A stretch of DNA of 52,023 nucleotides from an uncultured Capnocytophaga sp. (GCF_938029845.1 NZ_CALHGG010000175.1:1-52023); one strand, 5' to 3'; positions 18,511 through 28,203 are shown, numbered from the stretch's first letter. Translations and numbers: made by a program. The notes: generated from the sequence alone by a model not told the origin.

Positions 18511-20367
18511 TTGAATTATCTATCTGTAGAAAACATATCCAAAGCCTATGGGGAGCGAGTGCTCTTCGAAAATGTGTCTTTTGGTATCAACAAAGACCAA
18601 AAAATAGCCCTTATCGCTAAGAATGGGGCAGGGAAGAGTTCGCTGCTAAAAATCCTTATAGGGCAGGACACACCCGATACAGGGCAGGTAGTCTCTCGCA
18701 AGGGACTGAAAATTGCCTTTCTCTCTCAAGAACCGGCGCTACCTGAGGATTTGAGTATAGAAGACTATATCTTCCAAGAGGAAAACCCTATTCTGAAGGT
18801 GATTCAGCAGTACGAACATGCCCTAGAGCACCCCGAAGACGAAGTAGCCTACCAAAAGGCTTTTGAGGCTATGGAGCGGCATGAGGCTTGGGACTTCGAG
18901 ACCCAATACAAGCAAATCCTCTTTCAGCTGAAACTCACTGATCTGCACTTGCCTATTAAGCACCTCTCAGGAGGACAACGCAAAAGGCTCGCCCTAGCCA
19001 ATGTACTCATTAGTAAGCCCGACCTTATCTTCCTTGACGAGCCTACCAACCACCTTGACTTGGAAATGATTGAGTGGTTGGAGAATTTCTTTGCCAAGGA
19101 GAAAATGACCCTCTTCATGGTTACCCACGATCGTTATTTCTTGGAGCGCGTTTGCAATGAGATTGTGGAATTGGACGAGGGTACGCTTTATAGCTACAAA
19201 GGAAATTATAGCTATTTTTTGGAGAAAAAGGAGCAACGCTTACAGCAAGAGCAAGCCTCCCAAGAAAAGGCAAAAAACCTATATGTACGCGAATTAGATT
19301 GGATACGCCGACAGCCTAAAGCACGTACCACTAAGAGCAAATCGCGTATTGACGACTTTGCCATCATCAAGGAGCAAGCCCAGAAGCGCCGTCGCGAGCA
19401 TGTAGTAGAGCTAGAAATCGCCATGCAACGCCTAGGGAGCAAGATTATTGAACTGCACAATGTGGTGAAGAAGTTTCCTGAAAAAACGATTCTAGACCGC
19501 TTGTCCTACGTATTCAAGCGAGGCGAACGGGTAGGTATAGTGGGCAAGAATGGTACGGGCAAGAGTACCTTCCTAAACCTACTCACAGGGAAAATTGCCC
19601 CCGATGCAGGGAAGATTATCATAGGGGAGACGGTACAATTTGGCTACTATACCCAGCAGGGTATCGAAATTAATCCTCAGGAAAAGGTCATTGATGTGAT
19701 TAAGAAATACGGCGAATATATTCCACTACTCAAGGGGCGTACCCTCTCAGCTGCCCAACTCTTAGAGCGTTTCCTCTTTGACCGTAAGAAACAATATGAC
19801 TATGTAGAAAAACTCAGTGGGGGAGAGCGCAAGCGCCTTTACCTATGTACGGTCCTAATTCAGAACCCTAACTTCCTCATTCTGGACGAGCCAACCAATG
19901 ACCTTGACATCGTTACGCTCAATGTCTTGGAGGAGTTTCTTTTGGACTATGAGGGGTGCTTGGTGATAGTCTCCCACGACCGGTATTTCATGGACAAGAT
20001 TGTGGATCACCTCTTTGTGTTCAAGGGCGAAGGTGAGGTACAGGATTTCCCTGGCAACTACTCCGACTATTTTGCTTACGAGCAATCTACCCCTAAGGAA
20101 ACCGTCAAAACTGAGGAAAAAGCCCCCACCCAAAAGAACTCTTGGCGTGGTGCCAATAGCCCTCTTTCTCAAAGTGAGCAACGCGAATTAGCGCGTTTGG
20201 AAAAGGAAATTGCCCAGTTGGAAGCGCAGAAACAAGCGATTGAGGCGCTCTTTACCGAAGCCACTCTCTCCAACGAAGAACTACAAGAACAATCCCAAAC
20301 CCTTAGCGACGTTCTTAGCCTCTTGGAGGAAAAAGGCAACCGCTGGTTGGAACTATCTGTAAGGTAA
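18511..20367 (+). CDS. ABC-F family ATPase (Uup-like)
   Basis: Soluble twin-ABC protein without membrane domain, 618 residues from a TTG start (MNYLSVENISKAYGE); no ATG fits nearby. First cassette: Walker A AKNGAGKSS, signature LSGGQRKR, Walker B PDLIFLDEPTNHLD. Second cassette: GKNGTGKST, LSGGERKR, LILDEPTNDLD. The inter-domain linker (about 235-310) and the C-terminal coiled coil (about 555-615) fit the Uup type. ABC-F proteins act on the ribosome; Uup relatives are also linked to DNA precise excision. Which role applies here cannot be told. Confidence 0.92.
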   Translation: MNYLSVENISKAYGERVLFENVSFGINKDQKIALIAKNGAGKSSLLKILIGQDTPDTGQVVSRKGLKIAFLSQEPALPEDLSIEDYIFQEENPILKVIQQYEHALEHPEDEVAYQKAFEAMERHEAWDFETQYKQILFQLKLTDLHLPIKHLSGGQRKRLALANVLISKPDLIFLDEPTNHLDLEMIEWLENFFAKEKMTLFMVTHDRYFLERVCNEIVELDEGTLYSYKGNYSYFLEKKEQRLQQEQASQEKAKNLYVRELDWIRRQPKARTTKSKSRIDDFAIIKEQAQKRRREHVVELEIAMQRLGSKIIELHNVVKKFPEKTILDRLSYVFKRGERVGIVGKNGTGKSTFLNLLTGKIAPDAGKIIIGETVQFGYYTQQGIEINPQEKVIDVIKKYGEYIPLLKGRTLSAAQLLERFLFDRKKQYDYVEKLSGGERKRLYLCTVLIQNPNFLILDEPTNDLDIVTLNVLEEFLLDYEGCLVIVSHDRYFMDKIVDHLFVFKGEGEVQDFPGNYSDYFAYEQSTPKETVKTEEKAPTQKNSWRGANSPLSQSEQRELARLEKEIAQLEAQKQAIEALFTEATLSNEELQEQSQTLSDVLSLLEEKGNRWLELSVR

Positions 20368-20432
20368 AAAGTAAAAAGTAAAGGGTAAAAGGTTGTAATA
20401 TTTACTTTTTACCCTTTACTTTTTACTTTCCT
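20366..20432. terminator. Bidirectional terminator-like inverted repeat
   Basis: AAAAAGTAAAGGGTAAAA and TTTTACCCTTTACTTTTT are perfect reverse complements around a short loop, placed between convergent genes. The right arm also encodes the last residues (ESKK) and stop of the minus-strand gene at 20416-21120. Confidence 0.7.
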
Positions 20433-21120
20433 TATAGGTGTTTATCACAATCCTAAAATACTTAGGGTTATAGAGAGTGGTCATGGAGTAGAAAGCATCC
20501 TTTCGTTGGTCTTTGTCTTGGGGGAAAGTGAGGTAATGGAGGTCATTCTCCAATATCTGATAGATCAGTTCCGTACAATAGAGTTCGGAAGGGTCATCTA
20601 TCACGCCTCGGTGGTCAAAGGGCACCCCTTTTTGTAGATAATAGAGGGCACGCTCCACTACTTTGAGACCTTGTTCCGAAGTCAGCCCTTGGGGACGCAC
20701 CACGAGTAGCTTCTCTGGCATGGAGTAATTAAGAAAAGTAGCAAGAGGTTGCTGCTGCATGCCGTCCGTTTCGCTCACATCGGAGGAGAGGGAGTGTATC
20801 ACCCACCACTGACCTTGTCTACGGTAGAGAATCCCCGAATGAGTAACATCAAACTTACCTTTGTTGAGCCTTTGAGAAATCATATCACTAAAAAAGCCAT
20901 ATCCACGCCTAAGGATGATATCCCCTTGCTGAAGGGAATCCAATTGGGTAGGGGAGAGGCGTATGCGGTCTTTGTTTTTGGCCACCTGTCGCTCTTCCTC
21001 TTGGGTATCTATATAGAAAAAGAGATGAAACCCACCCCATAAGAGCAGCGGAAGAAGGAGCCAATAGGCTAATTTGCTGATTCGCCAATTTGCTAATTTG
21101 TCAATGAGTCGATGTGTCAA
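20416..21120 (-). CDS. YiiX/YebB-like NlpC/P60-superfamily hydrolase
   Basis: 234 residues with one N-terminal membrane anchor (about 18-36). Features of circularly permuted papain-fold enzymes (YiiX_YebB): QGDIILRRGYGFFSDMI, catalytic His in VTHSGILY and the Cys in ELYCTELIYQ. Probably hydrolyses a peptide, amide or lipid-ester bond at the envelope; substrate unknown. The apparent start is a TTG inside a short-period AATTTGCC-type repeat, so the first 17 or so residues are encoded by spacer repeat. No better start is available before the membrane helix. Confidence 0.8.
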   Translation of the reverse strand: MTHRLIDKLANWRISKLAYWLLLPLLLWGGFHLFFYIDTQEEERQVAKNKDRIRLSPTQLDSLQQGDIILRRGYGFFSDMISQRLNKGKFDVTHSGILYRRQGQWWVIHSLSSDVSETDGMQQQPLATFLNYSMPEKLLVVRPQGLTSEQGLKVVERALYYLQKGVPFDHRGVIDDPSELYCTELIYQILENDLHYLTFPQDKDQRKDAFYSMTTLYNPKYFRIVINTYKESKK

Positions 21121-21156
21121 TGTGCTAATTACTTTTTACTTTTTACCTTTTACTTT

Positions 21157-21702
21157 TTACCTTTCACTTTTCTCCATTCCACGTAGTACCATTTCCATGA
21201 CAAATACCCAGAAGATATGACCAAGCATTTCGGAGAGGTTCTCATCAAAGGGAATCTCAGATAGAGGTGGTACTAGACCTATAAGCGGCATAACCACTAC
21301 ATGTGCCAAAACATTAGAGACCACAGCAAATACCGCCCCATACCACATACGTATCATAGGCAGATACAGACTTCCTACACAATAGATTACTCCAAAGACT
21401 ACCGAGAAGAGGATATGTACGATAAAGATAGACAAGGGCAACTCCATTCCTGAGAAAGTATAAGTCCAGTCGTGGGGCAGTCCCAATTGCTCCAAGAATA
21501 CTTGTGGGGGAGTAACCCGTTCCAAGACACCATTATTGACCACAGCACCTGTCATCCCCTCGTAAGGAAAGCCTATATGAGGATTACGTGGAGGAAAGGG
21601 CACTTCCCAACCCCACTTAACAAAAGCCCCAATAAGCCCAATAAAAGCTCCCTTTCCAAAAGCCTTAGTAAGATTGTGGGACGTAGCTTGATTTGTTTGC
21701 AT
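21157..21702 (-). CDS. YagU-like inner-membrane protein (DUF1440)
   Basis: 181 residues from the ATG at 21702, chosen because the promoter element TATCTTTG lies just upstream (21723-21730); a longer reading to 21804 would start before it. About four membrane helices (near residues 10-25, 90-115, 118-140, 158-175) and the family motif FVKWGWEVPFPPRNPH. YagU of E. coli is linked to acid resistance; function here is not known. It is the upstream neighbour of the YiiX-like gene on the same strand. Confidence 0.83.
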   Translation of the reverse strand: MQTNQATSHNLTKAFGKGAFIGLIGAFVKWGWEVPFPPRNPHIGFPYEGMTGAVVNNGVLERVTPPQVFLEQLGLPHDWTYTFSGMELPLSIFIVHILFSVVFGVIYCVGSLYLPMIRMWYGAVFAVVSNVLAHVVVMPLIGLVPPLSEIPFDENLSEMLGHIFWVFVMEMVLRGMEKSER

Positions 21703-21722
21703 AATATGATTTGTTTTGAGTG

Positions 21723-21730
21723 CAAAGATA
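21723..21730 (-). promoter_or_regulatory. yagU-like gene promoter element TATCTTTG
   Basis: Consensus -7 on the minus strand, with TTG (21750-21752 on the plus strand) at 19-bp spacing as a -33 element. The ATG is 20 bp downstream. Confidence 0.65.
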
Positions 21731-21897
21731 GGGAAATAATGACGAATGACAAGTGACAAATAACTAACAACTAATATACCACAATAGAATTTGCCATTAG
21801 TCATTATTTAATACCATTTGTTACTAATTTCATACATATAACTCCTTTTTATGCAAATTTTTTTTGTATATTTTTCTTTCATTCCAAAAAAATGTTG

Positions 21898-21905
21898 TAC
21901 TTTTG
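21898..21905 (+). promoter_or_regulatory. TonB receptor promoter element TACTTTTG
   Basis: Matches TAnnTTTG, 25 bp before the receptor ATG, in an A/T-rich region. The -33 match is weak. Confidence 0.6.
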
Positions 21906-21930
21906 AGGTCAAATATAAAAATTTTAATGT

Positions 21931-24135
21931 ATGAAACGTAATTATTTTTTATTAGCCACTGCCCTTATGGGGATTCCACTGTTGGCTCAAGAGAAAGACA
22001 GTTTATCTACCAAACAAAAGACACCTGATACCGAGGAAAACCGTAATGTGATGCTCAATGCCTCCTCCAACTCAGGGCCTCGCGAAGTAAATATAGGGCT
22101 ACCATCTTCTGTAGGGGGGATTACCGTATTGGAGAATGACCTCCCTGTGGTATATTATTTTTGGCCTGAGTTGCCTTCCCGTACTTGGCGCCCCTCACAG
22201 AGCTTAAATATGCGTGGGCTTATCTCGGTAGGCGAATCCACCCTTACCATTGGGGACTTTGGTTATGCGGTTAATAGTTATACCAAGACAGGGGGTGACA
22301 AGACCCAGATAGAGGGTCTGCTCAAGGGCAACCACCATGGTTATTACTTAGGCGACGTGAATCTTAACGGTCGCTTTGGACAAAGCCATTGGCACTATGC
22401 TATAGGAGCATTGGTTACTGGCGACCCAGGAGAAGCCAAGCACAAAGGCTCCCGACTTATTGATGATACTCAAATATTCAGAGGCGTACTGACTTACCAA
22501 TTTGATGAGAAAAGCGATATTAACTTTGGTTATAAGTTTGCTCGTTCAAAAATGATAAATCATTACGCCCCTTTTATTTATCATACCGACGGTAAGGTAA
22601 GCGAACACAATGGCATAGGCATTGGTACCGACTCGTATATGATCAGCGATGGGTATATCGTCCTCAAGAATGTCCTTACAGGTGAGCCTTATCGCGCCAA
22701 TTATACAGGCAATGATTCCCCGCTTTGGTCTTTCTCTCATACCTTTGACCTATTTGGTAAGAATGACTTAGGCAATGATTGGTTCTTTAAGCACTCCACT
22801 CGCATTCGTTATGCAGAATCTTCTGCCCTTATTCCACTACCAGCAGGCTCTGTAAAAAGGGGCAGCGATAGTTATAGCTACCTTGACGGCACCCCTTACA
22901 CAGGAGATTATGTACAGCGTATGCTCGCTATACTTTCTCCTAAAACCCCTACCACTACTTGGATGACCCGCCTATGGGCAGAGAAAAAGACGGACAACCA
23001 CCAGTGGCGCTTTGGGGTATTGGGTCAGTACTACAAGGAAGATAACTACCACCAAGACCGTTCTTTCCTCTTCCACTCTGTAGAGAAGCAACCTCGTATC
23101 TTGCGCCGAAATGGTACTACCGATCCTTTCTTTGACTACAATGTGGGAGCAGAATACCACGATGGGTATGAAACTAAGATTACCGCCTATGCCTCCGACA
23201 GCTGGAATGCAACCCCTTGGCTAGACCTTTCTTATGGAGCTAACTTCCAGTACCACAAGCTCGAAGGTGATTATAGCCTGCAACCTCGCGGAGCAAATGT
23301 AGTGCTAAACCAACCTTTTACTACTTTTAACCACGACTGGTATCACCTCAACGGAGACTTACGCGCGGTGGTAAAACTCACCCCTGAGTTTGGCCTATTG
23401 GCTAACTTCACTTATCAGGAAAAACACGGCCAATTGGAAAACTACTCAGGTGCCTATACACCTGATTTTGCTAAGACTAAAACACCTTTCTTAGCAGGAG
23501 GTATCTACTATAACAACAAATGGCTTAGCTTGGTATCACAAGTATCTACCCTTACACGTAACAATTACCAAACCCGCCTAAGTATCTCCGACCGCAATAG
23601 CCCCCGTTCTGAAGTGGTTTCTGTACATTACGACATCAAGACTGTGGGTTGGACTACCGATATGGTACTCAAGCCTTTTGATAATTTCCAATTGCACTAC
23701 CTACTTACCTTGCAAAACCCTGAGTATAACAACTATGGCTGGACGAATCCGTTCAACGGGCGTGCTATCAGCTATAACAACAATATCGTAACAGGTATCT
23801 CCAAGGTACTGATGGAAATAGACCCTTCGTATAGCATCAATAAGTTCCGTTTTGGACTTAACTTCCGCTATTTCAGCAAACAATATGTAAGCCCTACCAA
23901 CCAGTTCTTTGTAGAACCCCGTTGGGAATCCTTCTTCTCCTCTTCGTATGAGATCAATAAGCACCTAAACCTTGGTTTCAATGTGGTGAATATCTTCAAC
24001 CAGACAGGAGCCTCCACCAGTATTGCCAATTCAGAAATCCCTTATGATAACATACAAGATGCTGAAGGTAGCTTAGTTACAGGTTCTTACATACGTCCAC
24101 TTACCTTTGAACTACAATTGAATTTTAGGTTTTAG
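21931..24135 (+). CDS. TonB-dependent outer-membrane receptor
   Basis: 734 residues; cleavable signal peptide (MKRNYFLLATALMGIPLLAQ). There is no carboxypeptidase-like N-terminal domain; after a linker the plug starts near residue 50 (SGPREVNIGLPSSVGGITV) and the barrel from about 190. The last residues LQLNFRF give the C-terminal aromatic signal. It is followed after 7 bp by a GH3 glycosidase, so the pair probably imports and processes a glycoside. No SusD-like lipoprotein is present. The substrate is unknown. Confidence 0.88.
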   Translation: MKRNYFLLATALMGIPLLAQEKDSLSTKQKTPDTEENRNVMLNASSNSGPREVNIGLPSSVGGITVLENDLPVVYYFWPELPSRTWRPSQSLNMRGLISVGESTLTIGDFGYAVNSYTKTGGDKTQIEGLLKGNHHGYYLGDVNLNGRFGQSHWHYAIGALVTGDPGEAKHKGSRLIDDTQIFRGVLTYQFDEKSDINFGYKFARSKMINHYAPFIYHTDGKVSEHNGIGIGTDSYMISDGYIVLKNVLTGEPYRANYTGNDSPLWSFSHTFDLFGKNDLGNDWFFKHSTRIRYAESSALIPLPAGSVKRGSDSYSYLDGTPYTGDYVQRMLAILSPKTPTTTWMTRLWAEKKTDNHQWRFGVLGQYYKEDNYHQDRSFLFHSVEKQPRILRRNGTTDPFFDYNVGAEYHDGYETKITAYASDSWNATPWLDLSYGANFQYHKLEGDYSLQPRGANVVLNQPFTTFNHDWYHLNGDLRAVVKLTPEFGLLANFTYQEKHGQLENYSGAYTPDFAKTKTPFLAGGIYYNNKWLSLVSQVSTLTRNNYQTRLSISDRNSPRSEVVSVHYDIKTVGWTTDMVLKPFDNFQLHYLLTLQNPEYNNYGWTNPFNGRAISYNNNIVTGISKVLMEIDPSYSINKFRFGLNFRYFSKQYVSPTNQFFVEPRWESFFSSSYEINKHLNLGFNVVNIFNQTGASTSIANSEIPYDNIQDAEGSLVTGSYIRPLTFELQLNFRF

Positions 24136-24142
24136 TCATCCT

Positions 24143-26455
24143 ATGAAAGCAAGAAATATTCTTTTAGCCTTAGGCTTCTGTGTAGGAATGAGTGCCCTTG
24201 CACAAGACGCTGATATCAAGTATGTAACTAACAAAAAAGGAGCTACCTTGGGTTACAGTACTACCTCAGGTGTCAAAATCCTTACCATAGGAGGTAAGCA
24301 CTTCAAAGACCTGAACAAAAACGGCAAGTTAGACAAATACGAGGACTGGCGCCTACCGGTAGATGAGCGTGCCAAAGACCTTGCCAAGCAAATGAGCATA
24401 GAGGAAATAGCAGGGCTTATGCTTTATAGTAACCACCAAGCCGTACCAGGTCCTCCTGATGGCTATCGCAAGAGTAGCTATGGAGGTAAGCCTTTTGCTG
24501 AGAGTGGAGCCAAGCCCTCCGACCTTACTGACCAACAGAAAACTTTCTTGGATCGTGACCATGTACGCCATGTACTGATTACCACTGTTTCCTCGCCTAA
24601 GGATGCTGCTATATGGAGCAACAATCTACAACGTACCAGCGAGCAATTACCTCTGGGAATTCCCGTGAATATCTCCTCCGATCCACGTCATACCACCTTG
24701 GTAACCGCCGAATACAATGCAGGAGCAGGAGGAAGTATCTCTCTTTGGCCTGATGGATTGGCTATGTCCGCCACCTTTGACCCTGCTGTGGTACAGAAGT
24801 TTGGTGAAATAGCTGCCAAGGAATACCGTGCTATGGGTATCACTACCGCCCTTTCCCCTCAGATAGACTTGGGTACGGAACCTCGCTGGAATCGTATGGT
24901 CTTCACCTTTGGCGAGTCTCCTGAGCTGACTACCGACATGGCACGTGCCTATGTAGATGGTTTCCAAACCTCCACAGGTAAGGCGGAAATCAAAGACGGA
25001 TGGGGCTACGAGAGTGTCAATGCTATGAGCAAGCACTTCCCAGGAGGGGGTGCTGGCGAGGGCGGTCGTGATGCTCACTTCGCCTATGGTAAGTATGCAG
25101 TATACCCAGGTAAGAACTTTGAGATGCACCAAAAACCTTTTACCGAAGGTGCCTTTAAGCTCCATGGAAAGACCAAATCCGCCTCTGCAGTGATGCCTTA
25201 CTATACTATTTCCTACAACCAAGATACCAAAAACCACGAGAATGTAGGTAATGGCTTTAGCAAATACATAGTAACCGACCTATTGCGTAACAAGTATGGC
25301 TTTGACGGGGTGGTATGTACCGACTGGCTCATCATTGCCAAAGAACCAGGTACCCCAGGAGGATTTGCTGGTAAGCCTTGGGGGGTAGAAGACTTAGACT
25401 TACCTCAGCTCCACTACAAAGCCTTAGAAGCAGGCGTAGACCAATTTGGAGGAAACAATATGGTAGCTCCTGTGGTAGAAGCCTATAAGATAGGGGTAAA
25501 AGAGCACGGAGAGGACTATATGCGTAAGCGTTTGGAACAATCAGCTGTACGCCTATTGCGCAATATCTTCCGCTTAGGTCTGTTTGAAAACCCTTACCTC
25601 AACCCTGAGGAAAGTGCTAAGATTGTAGGAAATCCTGAGTTTATGAAAGCAGGTTATGATGCTCAACTAAAGTCTATCATCATGCTCAAAAACAGAGGAC
25701 AGGTATTGCCTATTGACAAGAAGAAAACCGTCTATATTCCTAAAGTGTATAACGAACCTCAACGCAACTGGTGGGGTGTATATACCGAAGGCAACATAGC
25801 TTACCCTGTGAATATAGAGAATGTGAAGAAGTACTTCAACGTAACTGATGATTCTCAGAAAGCCGACCTTGCTATTGTATTTGTTAAGAGCCCTACTCAA
25901 AACCACCCAGGATACAACGACGAACTCTTCAAGGCAGGAGAGAATGGATACATTCCTATCTCCCTACAATACAACACTTACACCGCTGAGTATGCACGTG
26001 AGCATAGTATAGCCGCAGGGGATAAGGTGATTGCTCCACAGATAACCGATCGCAGTTATAAGGGAAAGACAGCCAATGCCTCCAATATCACTGACCTATA
26101 CAACATCTTGGAAACCAAGGAGAGGATGAAAGGCAAACCAGTAATCGTATCCATCACCGCTTCTCGTCCTATGGTATTCCACGAATTTGAACCTATGGTA
26201 GATGGTATTCTGCTTAACTTCGGTACTTCCGAACAAGCTCTTTTGGAAATTCTCTCTGGAAAGGTAGAGCCTTCTGCCTTACTCCCCACTCAAATGCCTG
26301 CCAACATGAAGACGGTAGAGCAACAGTTTGAGGATGTACCTTTTGACATGGAGTGCCACAAGGACAGCGAAGGCAATGTATATGATTTTGGCTTTGGGCT
26401 CAACTGGAAAGGCGTTATCAAGGATGCCCGTACAGCTAAGTACAAACGAAATTAG
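24143..26455 (+). CDS. Glycoside hydrolase family 3 protein
   Basis: 770 residues with signal peptide (MKARNILLALGFCVGMSALAQ), so periplasmic or secreted. Near the N-terminus is the Ca-loop-like DLNKNGKLDKYEDWR common in Bacteroidetes GH3 enzymes. The TIM-barrel carries SKHFPGGGAGEGGRD and the nucleophile Asp in YGFDGVVCTDWL; the second alpha/beta domain follows from about 490 with the RLGLFENPY junction. Probably a beta-glucosidase-type exo-enzyme; linkage and acid/base residue were not assigned. Co-transcribed with the TonB receptor. Confidence 0.9.
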   Translation: MKARNILLALGFCVGMSALAQDADIKYVTNKKGATLGYSTTSGVKILTIGGKHFKDLNKNGKLDKYEDWRLPVDERAKDLAKQMSIEEIAGLMLYSNHQAVPGPPDGYRKSSYGGKPFAESGAKPSDLTDQQKTFLDRDHVRHVLITTVSSPKDAAIWSNNLQRTSEQLPLGIPVNISSDPRHTTLVTAEYNAGAGGSISLWPDGLAMSATFDPAVVQKFGEIAAKEYRAMGITTALSPQIDLGTEPRWNRMVFTFGESPELTTDMARAYVDGFQTSTGKAEIKDGWGYESVNAMSKHFPGGGAGEGGRDAHFAYGKYAVYPGKNFEMHQKPFTEGAFKLHGKTKSASAVMPYYTISYNQDTKNHENVGNGFSKYIVTDLLRNKYGFDGVVCTDWLIIAKEPGTPGGFAGKPWGVEDLDLPQLHYKALEAGVDQFGGNNMVAPVVEAYKIGVKEHGEDYMRKRLEQSAVRLLRNIFRLGLFENPYLNPEESAKIVGNPEFMKAGYDAQLKSIIMLKNRGQVLPIDKKKTVYIPKVYNEPQRNWWGVYTEGNIAYPVNIENVKKYFNVTDDSQKADLAIVFVKSPTQNHPGYNDELFKAGENGYIPISLQYNTYTAEYAREHSIAAGDKVIAPQITDRSYKGKTANASNITDLYNILETKERMKGKPVIVSITASRPMVFHEFEPMVDGILLNFGTSEQALLEILSGKVEPSALLPTQMPANMKTVEQQFEDVPFDMECHKDSEGNVYDFGFGLNWKGVIKDARTAKYKRN

Positions 26456-26920
26456 CAAACAGTAGTTAGTGGTTAGTTATTAGTGGTTAGACACTGAAAA
26501 CTAACCACAATCACTTTTCAAATAATCCCAATTACTATTAGAGAATTTCTATACAAAATTACAACTATTCAATAAGTAGATACTCAAATATACATAAAAG
26601 CAATTTTAAAGCAAATTTTAGCCATTTCTATGCTTTCTATGATAACTATTTCTATCATAGCCCAAGACTATTCTATAACAATACACAGAGAGTCGATTGG
26701 CTCAAGCGGAATATGTACAAGTAGGGGGTGCTATGCATGCTTTTCTTGACTGGGAACCTGACCAAAAAAACCAAGATACTTTTGAAAAATATGGTAAATA
26801 CTATACCCATCAGATGCTTGCTTTCTTTGATGATGTACTTAAATAGTGATTAGTGACTAATGACAAATGGTTAGTAAAAACTAATCTATAAGAATTCATT
26901 TTACTAAAAGAATAATTTTT
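26456..26920. other. Spacer with a decayed esterase copy
   Basis: Aside from the pseudogene at 26630-26846, this stretch contains GTTAGTGGTTAGT-type short repeats just after the GH3 stop and A/T-rich sequence with no ORF of note. Confidence 0.5.
26630..26846 (+). pseudogene. Internally deleted, frameshifted copy of the downstream esterase
   Basis: ATG at 26630 opens a signal-peptide-like stretch (MLSMITISIIAQ), then a different frame reads AEYVQVGGAMHAFLDWEPDQ and ends KYYTHQMLAFFDDVLK at TAG 26844-26846. This tail is the counterpart of the last 47 or so residues of the intact esterase (VEYLQVGGADHAFLDWKPDE...FFDDILGK). The middle, including the catalytic Ser region, is missing, the frames do not join, and Asp before the catalytic His is replaced by Met. 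A relic of a tandem duplication. Confidence 0.85.
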
Positions 26921-26955
26921 AACAGCAGATATTCTTAATATTTGCTGTTTTTTTT
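26921..26955 (+). terminator. Intrinsic terminator abutting the esterase promoter
   Basis: AACAGCAGATATT pairs with AATATTTGCTGTT (one G-U), followed by eight Ts. One base later the -7 element TAACTTTG begins. A similar terminator-promoter module follows the esterase at 28291-28330. Confidence 0.8.
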
Positions 26956-26956
26956 G

Positions 26957-26964
26957 TAACTTTG
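26957..26964 (+). promoter_or_regulatory. Esterase promoter element TAACTTTG
   Basis: TAnnTTTG match immediately after the upstream T-run, 42 bp before the esterase ATG at 27007. It also argues against a start at an upstream in-frame TTG (26962). Confidence 0.6.
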
Positions 26965-27006
26965 TGGGCTGATCGAAAAAGTGAAAAAATAAATACTACA
27001 AAAACA

Positions 27007-28203
27007 ATGAAGAAAATTTTATTTTTTAGCGTAATGGTGCTCTTCTGTACGGAGTTACAGGCACAAAGGAAGTTCAAAATAACCCTTGATGAAGCACGCA
27101 ATGGTTCCTATACAGTAACTCCTAAACTTCCTCAAGATGGTATTGTAAAAAAGGGAACTATCCTGACTGTCAAAGCCACTGCTAATGAGGGGTATATACC
27201 CGATGGAGGCTACTACGCTACTATACGTGACGGATATGTACAGTATCATGAGACTATGCATTCCTCTTTTACCATAAAAGTGGATAAGGAAATGAACATA
27301 GGATACTCATTTGTCAGAAAAGAAGCCGAAGAGAATCTTAGAGTAATACAGGATATTGTCTATGCTAAACCAGGAGTCAAGGCACTGAAATATGATATTT
27401 ATTCTCCCAAAGGTAAGGACAGACTCCCGTGTATTATCATCATTCATGGGGGCGGTTGGAGTTCTAACAGCGAAGAGGTAATGCGTGGTTTTGCTCGTGA
27501 GTTGGCCAACAGTGGGCGTTATGTAGTCTTCAATGTAGATTACCGCTGGATGGATAAGCTCGATGGAGACAAAAAGCCTACTGCACTACACCAAATCATT
27601 GAAGATGTATATGGAGCCGTAGTACATATCATGGAAAAAGCCTCCTTATACGGAGGAGATAGCAGTTCCATTTTCCTTACAGGAGATAGTGCAGGAGGAC
27701 ACTTATGCACCTCAGTGGCTAATTTCATAGACAGAATAGGGGATAAAGGTTTTAACAAGTTAAACAATACATTCCAGTTTCTTCCTACCTATATGCCTAA
27801 AGGGAAAAGTATAGAAGAAATCAAACAAAAACTTGCCCAAAGTATCAAGGGAGTAGCTCCTAGTTATGGGGTATTCAGTGCTGAGATGCTTAGCCAGCGC
27901 TTTACTGATTATCCTTTTCTAAGTGAAGTAGCTCCTATCAACTACATTCCAGAGGATAGGGCAGTACCTCATTTCTTACTACGCGGTTCAGAGGACAAAC
28001 TTATCAAAAACGAAGAGGTAGAGAACTATGCTAAAGCCCTTATCAAAGCAGGACAAAGGGTAGAATACTTACAAGTAGGGGGTGCTGACCATGCTTTCCT
28101 TGATTGGAAACCCGATGAAGAAACCCAAGAAACCTTCAACAAATACGGAAAATACTATACCAAACACATGTTATTGTTCTTTGATGACATTCTTGGAAAG
28201 TAA
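27007..28203 (+). CDS. Secreted alpha/beta-hydrolase esterase with N-terminal InlB-type repeat
   Basis: 398 residues from ATG 27007, with signal peptide ending ELQAQ. Residues 22-105 resemble a divergent InlB B-repeat domain (ITLDEARNGSYTVTPKLP, VKATANEGYIP). The catalytic domain follows: oxyanion HGGGW at 147-151, nucleophile Ser228 in GDSAGG and His in GGADHAFLDW near the C-terminus, the pattern of hormone-sensitive-lipase/acetyl-esterase families. Probably deacylates a carbohydrate or small ester; a carbohydrate link is inferred from the TonB-GH3 genes upstream. A decayed paralogue lies directly upstream. Confidence 0.88.
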   Translation: MKKILFFSVMVLFCTELQAQRKFKITLDEARNGSYTVTPKLPQDGIVKKGTILTVKATANEGYIPDGGYYATIRDGYVQYHETMHSSFTIKVDKEMNIGYSFVRKEAEENLRVIQDIVYAKPGVKALKYDIYSPKGKDRLPCIIIIHGGGWSSNSEEVMRGFARELANSGRYVVFNVDYRWMDKLDGDKKPTALHQIIEDVYGAVVHIMEKASLYGGDSSSIFLTGDSAGGHLCTSVANFIDRIGDKGFNKLNNTFQFLPTYMPKGKSIEEIKQKLAQSIKGVAPSYGVFSAEMLSQRFTDYPFLSEVAPINYIPEDRAVPHFLLRGSEDKLIKNEEVENYAKALIKAGQRVEYLQVGGADHAFLDWKPDEETQETFNKYGKYYTKHMLLFFDDILGK

